A stretch of DNA of 64,000 nucleotides from Pseudomonas farris (GCF_019145235.1 NZ_JAHSTV010000005.1:372001-436000); one strand, 5' to 3'. Numbered from the stretch's first letter, positions 38,678 through 48,895 are shown. A program made the numbers and translations. Notes: a model not told the origin generated them from the letters alone.

Positions 38678-39322
38678 ATGTCGAACAATCTTTCAACACC
38701 CAGTGGTCCGGGCCGTCCCAAGGATCTGGCCAAGCGCCAGGCAATCCTCGACGCGGCGAAAATCCTGTTTCTGAGTAAGGGATACGCCAACACCAGCATG
38801 GATGCCGTGGCGGCCGAGGCCGGCGTGTCGAAGCTGACGGTCTACAGCCATTTCAATGACAAAGAGACGCTGTTTGCCGCCGCGGTGATGGCCAAGTGCG
38901 AGGAGCAACTGCCAACGCTGTTTTTTGAGTTGCCGGACGGCATTGCCGTGGAAACCGTGCTGCTGAACATCGCGCGCGGCTTTCATCAGCTAATCAACAG
39001 CGACGAATCGGTGAACCTGCACCGGTTGATGGCGACGCTGGGCAGCCAGGACCCGAAACTTTCGCTGATTTTCTTCGAGGCCGGGCCAGAACGCATGCTG
39101 CACGGCATGGAGCGGTTGTTGACCAAGGTCAATCAGAGCAGCGCGTTGAGCATCGATAAACCGCGCAATGCGGCAGAGCATTTCTTCTGCCTGCTCAAGG
39201 GCGCGGGGAATTTCCGCTTGCTGTATGGCTGCGGCGAGCCGGTGACCGGGGATGCGGCTGAAGCCCATGTGCGGGAAGTGGTGGGGTTGTTTATGCGGGC
39301 TTATCGGCCGGACTCGGCCTGA
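38678..39322 (+). CDS. mexL: TetR-family repressor of the RND operon (MexL-like)
   Basis: A 214-residue TetR regulator divergent from mexJ. The helix-turn-helix lies at residues about 20-65 (AKILFLSKGYANTSMDAVAA, then EAGVSKLTVYSHFNDKETLF). The C-terminal ligand-binding domain is of the AcrR/TetR C-terminal type. In P. aeruginosa the gene in this position, mexL, represses mexJK and itself; the shared promoter palindrome here supports the same arrangement. The name rests on synteny plus family, so it is less sure than the family call. Confidence 0.8.
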   Translation: MSNNLSTPSGPGRPKDLAKRQAILDAAKILFLSKGYANTSMDAVAAEAGVSKLTVYSHFNDKETLFAAAVMAKCEEQLPTLFFELPDGIAVETVLLNIARGFHQLINSDESVNLHRLMATLGSQDPKLSLIFFEAGPERMLHGMERLLTKVNQSSALSIDKPRNAAEHFFCLLKGAGNFRLLYGCGEPVTGDAAEAHVREVVGLFMRAYRPDSA

Positions 39323-39349
39323 TAAATTGAGGTGTCTGCGCTGACGCCT

Positions 39350-39440
39350 TCGCGAGCAAGCCCGCTCCCACATTGGATCTCCGGTGTACACAAAATCTGT
39401 GACCGACAAAGGTCCAATGTGGGAGCGGGCTTGCTCGCGA
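39350..39440. repeat. Pair of REP elements, outward orientation
   Basis: Two complete REP units, 39350-39372 (TCGCGAGCAAGCCCGCTCCC) and 39418-39440 (its inverse), are arranged with their TGGGAG ends towards each other, opposite to most pairs here. Both are flanked on the inside by CCAATGT/ACATTGG. Confidence 0.85.
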
Positions 39441-39456
39441 AGCAGGCGACATGGTC

Positions 39457-40239
39457 TTAGGGCTTGAGCGCTTTCTTCGGATAAATATCGTATCGGCTGG
39501 ACTTGCCATCCAGCGCGTGACTCGGCTTCGGCCCGTCGATGCACGGCGCCTTGCGTGGGCGTTTGACCACCACCCGGTGACTGGCCAGGGCCAAAGCCGC
39601 TTCGAGCAATGCCGGCGCATCCGGGTCATCGCCTACCAGCGGCCGGAACAGGCGCATTTCCTTCTTCACCAACGCAGTTTTCTCACGATGGGGAAACATC
39701 GGGTCGAGGTAGATCACCTGCGGTGGCTCGCCTTCCCAGTTGCGCATCACCTCGATCGAATTGCCCTTGAGCAAACGCATCCGCGCCACGATCGGCGCCA
39801 CGTCGAAATCTTCCGCGCCGCGCGCCAGGCCATCTTCCAGCAACGCGCCGATCAGCGGCTGGCGCTCGATCAGGCTCATCTCGCAGCCCAGGCTGGCCAG
39901 CACGAACGCGTCCTTGCCCAGCCCCGCCGTGGCATCCAGCACGCGCGGGCGCACGCCTTGGGCGACGCCGACCGCTTTGGCGATCATCTGACCGCTGCCG
40001 CCACCGTATAACCGACGATGGGCCGCGCCGCCCTCGACAAAATCCACCCGCACCGGTCCCGGTGCGTCCGGCCCCAGTTGTTGCAGCTGCAACCCCTGCT
40101 CGCCCACCTGCAAGGCAAACTCGCCGTCATCCACCTGCAACGGCAACCCCAGGCGCTCGGCCCATTGCTCGGCCTGTGGCTGAAAGGTCGTGCCCAAGGC
40201 CTCGACATGGATGCGGCAGGCCGCAGGTTGCTCAATCAT
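39457..40239 (-). CDS. rsmJ: 16S rRNA (guanine1516-N2)-methyltransferase
   Basis: RsmJ methylates G1516 of 16S rRNA. The 260-residue protein shows an N-terminal beta-rich part, the motif [19 protein letters not shown], the SAM-binding [19 protein letters not shown] and the catalytic-loop [19 protein letters not shown]. The C-terminal [11 protein letters not shown] segment is also characteristic of the family. It converges with the TetR gene and is followed upstream by a divergent hypothetical gene. Gene order agrees with P. aeruginosa. Confidence 0.94.
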   Translation of the reverse strand: MIEQPAACRIHVEALGTTFQPQAEQWAERLGLPLQVDDGEFALQVGEQGLQLQQLGPDAPGPVRVDFVEGGAAHRRLYGGGSGQMIAKAVGVAQGVRPRVLDATAGLGKDAFVLASLGCEMSLIERQPLIGALLEDGLARGAEDFDVAPIVARMRLLKGNSIEVMRNWEGEPPQVIYLDPMFPHREKTALVKKEMRLFRPLVGDDPDAPALLEAALALASHRVVVKRPRKAPCIDGPKPSHALDGKSSRYDIYPKKALKP

Positions 40240-40332
40240 GGGAAAACACGCTCAAAAAATTAATGATCGGCAAAAACGGCCGATAACCAAACTATCGAGC
40301 ATTTTGCCAGAGCTGAGCGTCGACCGAGAGAA

Positions 40333-40953
40333 ATGTCAGACATTCAACGCACATCGATAGGTTACATCTCGCCCCACGGCGATTTTGGCCTGCGAAATTC
40401 CCAAGCACTGAGCGGCGTCAGTCACCTGTGGCAGGATTTTTTTGCCCAGGCCCTGGCCGATCAGTCGGGCGATGTCGTGCCGGAGTCTCTCAACTTTCCG
40501 CCGGTTGATCTCGACAGCCCGGTCGAACCGACCGTTGGCAGCGAGCTGCTGGCGCACATCATTTCCCAGCGCGAATGTGATGTGATGGAAACACCAGTCC
40601 GCCCACCCGAACCACTGTTCCTGCCGATTGCCGAGTTCGAAATGGACCTGGCCGATAAACCTTTCCCGCCGTTCCCGCCGGAAGAAATCGTCGCGCAACA
40701 GAAACAACAGGACTTCGACAGCGGCTGGGTACGCCCGATTGTGCTCACCGCCGGTCAACCACTGCCGGAGCCTGGCACCGCACCGCAACCGCGACCGCTG
40801 CACTTGCCGATCGCCGAGTTCGAGCTCGACCTGCTGGACAAACCATTCCCGCCGTTCTCGCCCGAAGAGCTGGTGGAGCAACAAAAACAATTCGATTTCG
40901 ATAACGGCTGGGCGCGCCCGATCGTTCTGCAGAACCTGCGCATCGCCGCGTAA
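40333..40953 (+). CDS. Unknown protein with a tandem repeat of about 47 residues
   Basis: A 206-residue, soluble, acidic, proline-rich protein without signal or membrane segment. Residues about 92-141 (starting PLFLPIAEFEMDLADKPFPP) and 155-200 (starting PLHLPIAEFELDLLDKPFPP) are near-identical copies, each ending in GW(V/A)RPIVL. The two copies make up about half of the protein. The N-terminal 90 residues (starting MSDIQRTSIGYISPHGDFGL) are unrelated. I recognise no catalytic motif. The gene is syntenic, as recalled, with an uncharacterised P. aeruginosa gene beside rsmJ, so it is conserved, with unknown function. Confidence 0.8.
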   Translation: MSDIQRTSIGYISPHGDFGLRNSQALSGVSHLWQDFFAQALADQSGDVVPESLNFPPVDLDSPVEPTVGSELLAHIISQRECDVMETPVRPPEPLFLPIAEFEMDLADKPFPPFPPEEIVAQQKQQDFDSGWVRPIVLTAGQPLPEPGTAPQPRPLHLPIAEFELDLLDKPFPPFSPEELVEQQKQFDFDNGWARPIVLQNLRIAA

Positions 40954-40956
40954 CCC

Positions 40957-41652
40957 TCAGCGACACCGCCACCACGGCCCGACATCCACATGAAAGTGAT
41001 TGCGATGGGCGGCGTTGTAGTCCGGGCTCAACACCACGCTGAACATGTCGCAAGCGCCGTCGCGGACCTGATGGAGAAATCTCCCGTCCTGGTTATCCTT
41101 CGGCCAATCCTTGAGCACGCTGATGAATCGACCATCCGCCAGCCGGAATCCAGTGATATCCAGTGCATCAGCCGTGGCATGCTGGCTGCGTCTGCCGTTT
41201 TCGCGGTTGTAGACGTTGCGACAGGCGAAGCTGCCGAGATGGTCGACCCGTTTCACCCCCTGTCCGTAGACCGCCTGAGCCGTCGGTTGCAGGGCGTGGC
41301 GTTCGAACAAAGCGAACGCCACAGCCAGACGGCAACTGGCGAGGAAACTGCTGCTCAGCGCCGCCTCGCCACCTTGCACACGCAAGGCGTTGGTCAACGG
41401 GCAGGCCGCGTCCGGGCTGTCGGCCTGACGGGCCACCCGCAAATCTGAGCTGCTCAGCGCCTGGTCGCATAACTGCGGATCATCGCGTAGACGCATCAGT
41501 TTGTAGCGGGTCAGCAGGTTCGGTTCGGCCTTTACGTCCAGCGGCGCCCATGGGTTCCATTGCGGGGGAATGGAAACCCAGCCGCGCCAGACGCTCAACC
41601 CGGCAGCGCCGATGATCAACAGCACCAGCAACAGCCCCCACCGAAACCGCAT
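40957..41652 (-). CDS. Extensin-like C-terminal domain protein (M15-like fold)
   Basis: A 231-residue protein with one N-terminal membrane segment or uncleaved signal (MRFRWGLLLVLLIIGAAGLS), followed by a periplasmic domain. The extensin-like C-terminal domain is recognisable from HATADALDITGFRLADG and the C-terminal HRNHFHVDVGPWWRC. These His/Asp positions resemble the zinc ligands of M15 DD-carboxypeptidases, so peptidoglycan hydrolysis is possible but unproved. Conserved Cys residues suggest disulfides. It follows the PEP-mutase family gene by 2 bases in one transcript. Confidence 0.85.
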   Translation of the reverse strand: MRFRWGLLLVLLIIGAAGLSVWRGWVSIPPQWNPWAPLDVKAEPNLLTRYKLMRLRDDPQLCDQALSSSDLRVARQADSPDAACPLTNALRVQGGEAALSSSFLASCRLAVAFALFERHALQPTAQAVYGQGVKRVDHLGSFACRNVYNRENGRRSQHATADALDITGFRLADGRFISVLKDWPKDNQDGRFLHQVRDGACDMFSVVLSPDYNAAHRNHFHVDVGPWWRCR

Positions 41653-41654
41653 CG

Positions 41655-42476
41655 TCAGCCTTTGAACAATTGATTGGCCTTCTGGAACGGCATCGACCGA
41701 GAGGTGAAGCCGAAGGTCCCGTGTTGCTGGATTTCCTCGGCAGCCCGGAAGAACTCGCCATACGCCGCCAGGGCCAGGGCCGAACCGACGCTAATGCGCT
41801 TGACGCCCATTTCACTCAACTGCTCGACCGTCAGCTTGAGCCCGCCAGACATCAACACATTGACCGGTTTCGGCGCCACCGCGCGGACCACCGCCAACAC
41901 TTCTTCAGCGCTGCGCAGGCCCGGTGCGTAAAGCACGTCGGCCCCCGCCTCGGCGAATGCCTGCAAGCGGCGAATGGTATCGTCGAGGTCAGGATTGCCG
42001 TGTAGAAAATTCTCGGCACGCGCCGTCAGCACAAAGGGGAAAGGCAAACTGCGGGCCGCCGCGACGGCCGCTTCGATACGCGCCACGGCATGCTCGAAGC
42101 AGTAGATCGGACCGTCCTCACGCCCGGTGGCATCTTCGATCGAACCGCCGACCGCACCGACCTTTGCCGCACGCACAATACTTTGAGCGCAGTCGGCGGG
42201 GGCGTCGGCAAAACCGTTTTCGAGATCCACTGCTACCGGCAGATCAGTGGCCGCGACAATCGCTTCAACGTTCGCCAGGGTTTCATCGAGCGTCAGCCCA
42301 CCATCGGGACGGCCCCGGGAAAACGCGTAACCGGCACTGGTGGTCGCCAGCGCCTCGAAGCCAAGGCTGGCGAGCATCTTCGCCGATCCGGCGTCCCAAG
42401 GGTTGGGAATGACAAAAACGCCCTCACGTTCGTGCAGTGCTTTGAACGCCTGGGCTCGAAGGGTTTGCGCATCCAT
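41655..42476 (-). CDS. Isocitrate lyase/PEP mutase family protein
   Basis: A 273-residue TIM-barrel enzyme of the isocitrate lyase/PEP mutase superfamily, starting MDAQTLRAQAFKALHEREGV. The barrel motifs VIPNPWDAGSAKMLASLGF, DLENGFAD (metal region) and VGGSIEDATGRE are seen. The KKCGH motif of true isocitrate lyases is absent, and there is no clear DADTG of 2-methylisocitrate lyase, so substrate is unknown; oxaloacetate decarboxylase or a carboxyvinyl-carboxyphosphonate mutase-like activity are candidates. It lies between the DUF72 gene and the extensin-like gene. Confidence 0.85.
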   Translation of the reverse strand: MDAQTLRAQAFKALHEREGVFVIPNPWDAGSAKMLASLGFEALATTSAGYAFSRGRPDGGLTLDETLANVEAIVAATDLPVAVDLENGFADAPADCAQSIVRAAKVGAVGGSIEDATGREDGPIYCFEHAVARIEAAVAAARSLPFPFVLTARAENFLHGNPDLDDTIRRLQAFAEAGADVLYAPGLRSAEEVLAVVRAVAPKPVNVLMSGGLKLTVEQLSEMGVKRISVGSALALAAYGEFFRAAEEIQQHGTFGFTSRSMPFQKANQLFKG

Positions 42477-42507
42477 TGGCAGGCTCCTGAAAGGGAAATA
42501 ACCCGCT

Positions 42508-43365
42508 TCAGAGCAAGCCAAGTTGCTCGGCGGCGGGCTCTCTGTATAGCTCAGGCAGCGGCGGCAAGCCAGGCAAACGCAGCATCAGTTGTGCGTGAAA
42601 ACGTTGTGCCAGTTTCGCTGCCAGCAGGTTATCGGCGGTGTGCAGGAAGATATAGGGCGTGCGGCCCTCTTCGATCCAGACTGCGATTTTCTCGACCCAC
42701 GGCACCAGGAATGGATCGTTGGCTTCCAACTGCGGATGGCCGATGAAACGCACCTGTGGAAACTGAGTAAACGCAGCAGGTCGAGGCGGCACCCGGGGCT
42801 TTTTCGATTGGGCGTGGAGCACCGAAGGATCGGTCGAGGTGCAGCTGAACAGCGCTCGCGGATCGAGGCAGATGCGCTCGACACCGCGGTCCAGCAATAG
42901 ACGATTGAGCATCCGCTCAGCATCGCCCTTGGCGAAAAACTCATCGTGCCGCACTTCGACCGCCAGAGGCCGGTCCACCGCGTCGATAAAACCGGCCAGC
43001 TCGGACAAGCGTTGAGGGGTGAAGCTTTTCGATAATTGCAGCCAGAGGGGAGAAACCCGTTCACCCAGAGGGCTGAGCAATTGCAGGAAGGTTTCGGCGG
43101 CGGTCAGCTGGTCGCGCAGGTCGCCGCTATGGCTGATGTCACCGGGGAACTTGGCGGTGAAGCGAAAGTGTTCGGGCATGGTTTCGGCCCAACGCTGCAC
43201 GGTGGCGGCAGAGGGGCTCGCGTAGAAGGTCGTATTGCCTTCCACGGCGTTGAACACTTGAGAATAAAGATTGAGAAACTCGGCGGGCCTGGCGTCTTGT
43301 GGATACAAGTAATCGCGCCAGGCGTTTTCACTCCAGGACGGGCAGCCGAGGTAGTAAGGCAGCAT
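42508..43365 (-). CDS. DUF72 (YecE-like) family protein
   Basis: A 285-residue protein of the DUF72 family, a TIM-barrel-like fold of unknown activity. The start MLPYYLGCPSWSENAWRDYL shares bases with the stop of the upstream 101-residue gene (TGATG). Family features are YSQVFNAVEGNTTFY, FRFTAKFPGDISH and the PLAVEVRHDEFF segment. No cofactor motif is obvious. Translational coupling to the small upstream gene suggests a joint function. Confidence 0.88.
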   Translation of the reverse strand: MLPYYLGCPSWSENAWRDYLYPQDARPAEFLNLYSQVFNAVEGNTTFYASPSAATVQRWAETMPEHFRFTAKFPGDISHSGDLRDQLTAAETFLQLLSPLGERVSPLWLQLSKSFTPQRLSELAGFIDAVDRPLAVEVRHDEFFAKGDAERMLNRLLLDRGVERICLDPRALFSCTSTDPSVLHAQSKKPRVPPRPAAFTQFPQVRFIGHPQLEANDPFLVPWVEKIAVWIEEGRTPYIFLHTADNLLAAKLAQRFHAQLMLRLPGLPPLPELYREPAAEQLGLL

Positions 43366-43670
43366 CAGATGTACAGGTCGAGACCCATTACATCCGCATC
43401 CCAATCGACAAAAGTGGCGGTGCTCAGGTAACTGGCCAGTGCCATCGCCACGCTTTTGCTCATGGCGCGGTGATAAATCATGTCTTGTTGACGAGCGGGG
43501 AGATTGCTCAGCCGTTGCGCGGAGGCTTTGGCGGCGCGGGCGGCCAATTGCTCTTCGGTGGGGAGTTCCAGCTCGCCGTCGATATCGACGGAGTCATCCT
43601 CCACGACATGGCCTTTGCGAGGCTTGCGCTTGATGGGGTAGGACTGGGAGGAAACGCCGTCTATACGCAT
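43365..43670 (-). CDS. Small conserved protein of unknown function
   Basis: A 101-residue protein (starting MRIDGVSSQSYPIKRKPRKG) with a basic N-terminus followed by an acidic stretch and a helical C-terminal half containing SAQRLSNLPARQQDMIYHRA and ending DVMGLDLYI. There is no signal peptide or membrane segment. Its stop overlaps the DUF72 start by one base, which supports that it is a real gene. I do not recognise the family. Confidence 0.75.
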   Translation of the reverse strand: MRIDGVSSQSYPIKRKPRKGHVVEDDSVDIDGELELPTEEQLAARAAKASAQRLSNLPARQQDMIYHRAMSKSVAMALASYLSTATFVDWDADVMGLDLYI

Positions 43671-43817
43671 GAGTACATGTCCGGTATCAGTGATGGCAGC
43701 TTAGTGGCACATAGCCCACTTCGCAAACTGCCGAGTGATAACTAGAACACAGAAAAGCGAAAAGGTTTAAAAGCGCAGGAGAGAAAATGACGATTCGCGC
43801 TGGCTGGTAGACCGCCA

Positions 43818-43879
43818 TCGCGGGCAAGCCCGCTCCCACAGGATCTCCGCTAACCCTGTGGGAGCGGGCTTGCCCGCGA
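43818..43879. repeat. Pair of REP elements, outward orientation
   Basis: TCGCGGGCAAGCCCGCTCCC (43818-43840) and its inverse (43857-43879) are separated by only 16 bases, with TGGGAG ends facing each other as at 39350-39440. They lie after the tsaB stop. Confidence 0.85.
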
Positions 43880-43902
43880 TTGGACTCGCTCGGTCTCGGA
43901 AG

Positions 43903-44577
43903 TTAACGCGCTTTGGGCGTCGCAACTTTATCGCGCAGATACACCGGCTGCGCCTGATCGGCCACGATCGCTTCGCCGCGTTCCCAGGCAAAGCGCGCCA
44001 GGGTCAGCAGGTCTTCGGCGTGAGGCAGCATGCCCGCGTCCTGCCCGCTCAGGTTGACGGCAATGCGCTCGACATACCCCCAACCGGTGCCTGCGCCGAA
44101 CCACTCGCCGCTGGCATCGGCTGGCAACGCAGCGGCTTCCGGTGGCAGTACCGCTTCGTTGCCCACCAGTCGCATCTCCCCCGCCGTTTCGCGGTAGCAA
44201 CCCCAATACACTTCATCCATGCGCGCATCGATGGCCGCCGCGACCTGGCTGACGCCGTGTTCGCGATAGGCCCGCTGGGCGAGAACGGCGAGGTTGGAGA
44301 CCGGCAACACCGGGCGATCCAGCGCAAACGCCAAGCCCTGGACCACGCCGATAGCGATCCGCACACCGGTGAACGCGCCCGGACCACGGCCGAACGCAAT
44401 GGCATCGACCGCTTGCAGCGTGGTTCCGGCATCGGCCAGCAGTTGCTGGATCATCGGCAGCAGCTTCTGCGCATGCAGGCGCGGGATCACCTCGTAATGA
44501 CTCGTGACTTTGCCGTTATGCAGCAAAGCAACGGAGCAAGCTTCAGTCGCGGTGTCCAGGGCCAGCAAGGTGCTCAT
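43903..44577 (-). CDS. tsaB: tRNA threonylcarbamoyladenosine biosynthesis protein TsaB
   Basis: TsaB is the actin-like (ASKHA) partner of TsaD in making t6A37 in tRNAs; tcdA in this window acts on the product of that pathway. The start MSTLLALDTATEACSVALLH gives 224 residues. Conserved segments are HAQKLLPMIQQLL, FGRGPGAFTGVRIAIGVVQG and AAIDARMDEVYWGCY. Extra codons upstream are not conserved. It is downstream of adk in the same direction. Confidence 0.95.
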   Translation of the reverse strand: MSTLLALDTATEACSVALLHNGKVTSHYEVIPRLHAQKLLPMIQQLLADAGTTLQAVDAIAFGRGPGAFTGVRIAIGVVQGLAFALDRPVLPVSNLAVLAQRAYREHGVSQVAAAIDARMDEVYWGCYRETAGEMRLVGNEAVLPPEAAALPADASGEWFGAGTGWGYVERIAVNLSGQDAGMLPHAEDLLTLARFAWERGEAIVADQAQPVYLRDKVATPKAR

Positions 44578-44624
44578 CGATGTTTCCGTAAGAGAGGTCA
44601 GAAAAAGTGCGCCAGTATAAACAA

Positions 44625-44648
44625 CTACGGCCCGCAAGCGGGCCGTAG
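44625..44648. terminator. Perfect inverted repeat between adk and tsaB
   Basis: CTACGGCCCGC and GCGGGCCGTAG form an 11-bp perfect stem with a 2-base apex. On the minus strand it is followed by TTGTTT, so it may terminate adk partially. Confidence 0.55.
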
Positions 44649-44670
44649 AAGATGAAGCCGATCAGACTTT

Positions 44671-45351
<681 letters not shown>

Positions 45352-45559
45352 TCAGATTCGCCTCTTGGGGCCAATCTCAAAAATAGGATCGCGACCGCCC
45401 AAACGGCCAAAGGCTGATCAAGATACACAGCAGGCCCTGCCCACACAAGCCGCCGAAAGTCGGAGAAACCCGCGCCTGAGGAGACCCTGCCAAGGGGTGA
45501 CCCAAGTCGCAACCCCATCATTAACTGTCGCGTGGCAGACCTTTTCGACCGCTCGCCAA

Positions 45560-45590
45560 CAGGCACTCGACGCTCGCGTCGGGTGCCTGT
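45560..45590 (-). terminator. Strong hairpin after ppc
   Basis: AGGCACTCGACG and CGTCGGGTGCCT form a 12-bp stem (one G-T pair), about 17 bases after the ppc stop. There is no immediate T-run. The rest of 45319-45607 shows nothing I can support as a gene. Confidence 0.5.
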
Positions 45591-45607
45591 CCCCCACGAT
45601 GAAAACC

Positions 45608-48238
45608 TTAGCCGGTATTTCGCAAACCGGCGGCAATCCCCGCCACAGACACCAGTAACGCCTGTTCTACCGGGCTGCCCTGAGCCACATCCTGTTGCCG
45701 CGAACGTGCCAACAGTTCGGCCTGCAATAGATGTAGCGGGTCGAGGTAAGTGTTGCGCAGGCGGATGAATTCAAGGGTAGCTGGGCTATGTGCCAGTAGC
45801 TGCGACTGACCGGTCAACCCCAGGACCACCGCACAGGCCTGCGACAATAGGTCGCGTAAATGCGCCCCCAAAGGGAGCAGATCCGGCTCGACCAGGCGCT
45901 CATCGTAAGATTGGGCGATATCGGCGTCGGCCTTGGCCAGCACCATTTCCAGCATATCGATGCGGGTACGGAAGAACGGCCACTGCTCGCGCATTTGCCC
46001 CAGCAACTCACCTTCGCCGCGCTCCAGCGCCTTGCTCAATGCCGCTTCCCAGCCAAGCCAGGCCGGCAACATCAGGCGCGTCTGGGTCCAGCCGAAGATC
46101 CATGGAATGGCGCGCAGGCTTTCAATCCCGCCAGCGCGGCGCTTGGCCGGGCGGCTGCCCAAAGGCAAACGCCCCAACTCCTGCTCTGGGGTGGATTGGC
46201 GGAAATACTCGACGAACTGCGGATTCTCTCGCACCACGGCGCGGTAAGCCTTGACGCCATCGGCGGCCAATTCGTCCATCAAATGGCGCCAGGCAGGCTC
46301 AGGGGGTGGCGGCGGGAGCAAGGTCGCCTCCAGCACCGCCGCCAAGTACAGATTGAGGTTTTGCTCGGCGATGTCCGGCAGGCCAAATTTGAAACGAATC
46401 ATTTCCCCCTGCTCGGTGGTGCGGAAACGCCCCGCCACCGACCCCGGCGGCTGCGACAGAATCGCCGCGTGCGCCGGACCGCCGCCACGGCCCACGGTGC
46501 CACCGCGACCGTGGAACAACAGCAGTTCCACTTGCTGTTCGCGACAGATGTCGACCAAACGCTCCTGCGCCCGATACTGCGCCCAGGCCGCCGCTGTAGT
46601 GCCGGCGTCCTTGGCCGAGTCGGAATAACCAATCATCACTTCCTGCGGCCCTTGCAGGCGCGAGCGATAGCCCGGCAGCAGCAAGAGTTTTTCGATCACC
46701 GGGCCAGCGTTATCGAGGTCGGCGAGGGTTTCGAACAGCGGCACCACGCGCATCGGCCGCAATACGCCGGATTCTTTGAGCAGCAATTGCACGGCCAGCA
46801 CGTCGGAAGCGGCACCGGCCATGGAAATCACATACGAACCGAGGGAAGCTCCCGGTGCCGCGGCGATTTCCCGGCACGTCGCCAGCACTTCGGCGGTGTC
46901 GGCAGACGGCTTGAAGTACGCCGGCAGCAACGGCCGGCGATTGTTCAGTTCGCGCATCAGGAAGGCGATGCGCTCCTCTTCGCTCCAGTCCTCATAACGG
47001 CCCAGGCCGAGGTAATCAGTGATTTCGGTCATGGCCGCCGTGTGGCGAGACGAGTCCTGGCGCACATCGAGGCGCACCAGAAACAGCCCGAAGGTCACCG
47101 CACGGCGCAGGCAATCGAGCAACGGGCCATCGGCGATGACGCCCATGCCGCACTCATGCAGCGAGTGGTAGCACAGCTCCAGCGGGTCCAGCAGGTCGCG
47201 GTTGTTTTGCAGCACATCGGCCGACGCTGGCGTGGTTGCCGTCAGGGATGCGTGGGCCCAATTACGGGTCGCGCGCAGGCGTTCACGCAATTGTTTGAGC
47301 ACTGCGCGGTAAGGCTCGGCACTGTCGCCGGCCTTGGCTTTCAACTCGTCACTGGCCTGCTGCATCGACAACTCGGCGGCGAGGTGATCCACATCGCGCA
47401 GATACAAATCGGCGGCCATCCAGCGCGCCAGCAGCAACACTTCGCGGGTCACGGCGGCGGTGACGTTGGGGTTGCCGTCGCGGTCGCCGCCCATCCATGA
47501 GGCAAAGCGAATCGGCGCGGCCTCCAGTGGCAAGTGCAGGCCGGTGGCGGCATGCAGGGCCTGATCGGCTTTACGCAAATAGTTGGGAATCGCCTGCCAC
47601 AGCGAATGCTCGATCACCGCAAAGCCCCACTTGGCTTCGTCCACTGGCGTGGGGCGGGTGCGACGGATTTCTTCGGTGTGCCAGGCTTCGGCGATCAGGC
47701 GCTGCAACTTCGTCTTGATCTGCTCGCGCTCGGCGCTGGTCAGGTCACGGTGATCCTGGGCGGCCAGTTGCGCGGCGATCGCGTCGTACTTCTGGATCAG
47801 CGTGCGACGCGCCACTTCGGTGGGGTGCGCCGTCAATACCAGCTCGATTTCCAGCCGCCCCAATTGCCGCGCCAGGGACTCGGCATCATGGCCCGCAGTC
47901 AGCAGGCGAGCGAGCAGTTCCGGTAACACTCGGGCCTCGAACGGCTCGGGCTGCGACTCTTCGCGGCGATGAATCAGCTGATATTGCTCGGCGATATTGG
48001 CCAGATTGAGGAACTGGTTGAACGCCCGCGCCACCGGCAGCAACTCGTCTTCGCTCAACTGGTTGAGGCTGGCGCTCAGCTCGGCGTCCATCGAACCGCG
48101 ACGATCAGCCTTGGCGCCTTTGCGGATCTGCTCGATCTTGTCGAGAAAGTCGTCCCCGTACTGTTCACGAATGGTGTTGCCCAACAGCTCACCCAACAGG
48201 TGAACGTCCTCGCGCAAGCGTGCATCAATATCGGTCAT
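45608..48238 (-). CDS. ppc: Phosphoenolpyruvate carboxylase
   Basis: Ppc carboxylates PEP to oxaloacetate to refill the TCA cycle. The 876 residues match the bacterial enzyme. Signatures are [17 protein letters not shown] (catalytic His near residue 138), [13 protein letters not shown], and the glycine-rich loop [20 protein letters not shown]. The conserved C-terminal IAAGLRNTG ends the protein. It is transcribed towards adk and is divergent from a small gene at 48447. Confidence 0.98.
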   Translation of the reverse strand: MTDIDARLREDVHLLGELLGNTIREQYGDDFLDKIEQIRKGAKADRRGSMDAELSASLNQLSEDELLPVARAFNQFLNLANIAEQYQLIHRREESQPEPFEARVLPELLARLLTAGHDAESLARQLGRLEIELVLTAHPTEVARRTLIQKYDAIAAQLAAQDHRDLTSAEREQIKTKLQRLIAEAWHTEEIRRTRPTPVDEAKWGFAVIEHSLWQAIPNYLRKADQALHAATGLHLPLEAAPIRFASWMGGDRDGNPNVTAAVTREVLLLARWMAADLYLRDVDHLAAELSMQQASDELKAKAGDSAEPYRAVLKQLRERLRATRNWAHASLTATTPASADVLQNNRDLLDPLELCYHSLHECGMGVIADGPLLDCLRRAVTFGLFLVRLDVRQDSSRHTAAMTEITDYLGLGRYEDWSEEERIAFLMRELNNRRPLLPAYFKPSADTAEVLATCREIAAAPGASLGSYVISMAGAASDVLAVQLLLKESGVLRPMRVVPLFETLADLDNAGPVIEKLLLLPGYRSRLQGPQEVMIGYSDSAKDAGTTAAAWAQYRAQERLVDICREQQVELLLFHGRGGTVGRGGGPAHAAILSQPPGSVAGRFRTTEQGEMIRFKFGLPDIAEQNLNLYLAAVLEATLLPPPPPEPAWRHLMDELAADGVKAYRAVVRENPQFVEYFRQSTPEQELGRLPLGSRPAKRRAGGIESLRAIPWIFGWTQTRLMLPAWLGWEAALSKALERGEGELLGQMREQWPFFRTRIDMLEMVLAKADADIAQSYDERLVEPDLLPLGAHLRDLLSQACAVVLGLTGQSQLLAHSPATLEFIRLRNTYLDPLHLLQAELLARSRQQDVAQGSPVEQALLVSVAGIAAGLRNTG

Positions 48239-48446
48239 CAGCAGTTCTCCAGCGAAAATCCGGGCGGCTATGCTTGGTTATTAGAGGCTCTGATAGAGAG
48301 TGCCGTCGTAAAGCGCTTCTTACAAGCGGACGACTAAGGGACTTCACCTGACGCTAGTCTCAATAATAAGCCGTACAACGGCTTGCCGCCGGCCACCGCC
48401 GGAGACTCACCCGGCCTGCCACGAGCAGGTGCGCAATGAGGTTATT

Positions 48447-48791
48447 ATGAAAATCCGCGAGCTCGCCAAGCATTGGGAAGAAAACGCCAAGGGTCGCCTG
48501 ACCGACTCGGGCTACACGATTCGTCTGGACGTGGAAGCCGCCGCACGGCTGGCAGCGATTATCGAGATGTACCCCAAGCGGCACCCCGAAGAACTGCTCG
48601 GTGAGCTGATCGGCGCCGCCCTGGAAGAGCTCGAAGCGAGTTTTCCGTACGTGCAAGGGTCAACGGTGGTGGCCACTGACGAAGAAGGCGATCCGCTGTA
48701 CGAAGACGTTGGAGCGACGCCGCGCTTTCTAGCCTTGTCCCGTCGTCATTTACACGATTTGTCGGACGATAACGACAAGCAAAAACACTGA
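48447..48791 (+). CDS. Small conserved hypothetical protein
   Basis: A 114-residue acidic protein, starting MKIRELAKHWEENAKGRLTD with a TGAGGT site 5 bases upstream; the alternative GTG six codons earlier is less likely. The sequence is soluble and probably helical, with a Glu-rich centre (HPEELLGELIGAALEELEAS) and a C-terminal DDNDKQKH tail. It is divergent from ppc, as in P. aeruginosa as I recall. Function unknown; some annotations call related proteins pilin assembly proteins, which I cannot support from the sequence. Confidence 0.82.
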   Translation: MKIRELAKHWEENAKGRLTDSGYTIRLDVEAAARLAAIIEMYPKRHPEELLGELIGAALEELEASFPYVQGSTVVATDEEGDPLYEDVGATPRFLALSRRHLHDLSDDNDKQKH

Positions 48792-48806
48792 ATTTGCCGC
48801 CGAACG

Positions 48807-48895
48807 TGTGGGAGCGGGCTTGCTCGCGAAAGCGGTGTGTCGACAACAGAGATGTTGAATGTTAAGCCGCTTTCGCGAGCAAGCCCGCTCCCACA
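48807..48895. repeat. REP pair
   Basis: TGTGGGAGCGGGCTTGCTCG (48807 onward) and its inverse (ending 48895) flank a spacer with ACAGAGATGTTGAATGTTAA. The spacer matches those at 50498 and 53951. Confidence 0.9.

Noticed and set aside
34406..39322. The RND operon as recently acquired DNA
   Set aside because: Base composition, codon style and neighbouring genes (plsB, rsmJ) look like core genome, and there is no mobile-element remnant apart from the ordinary REPs.
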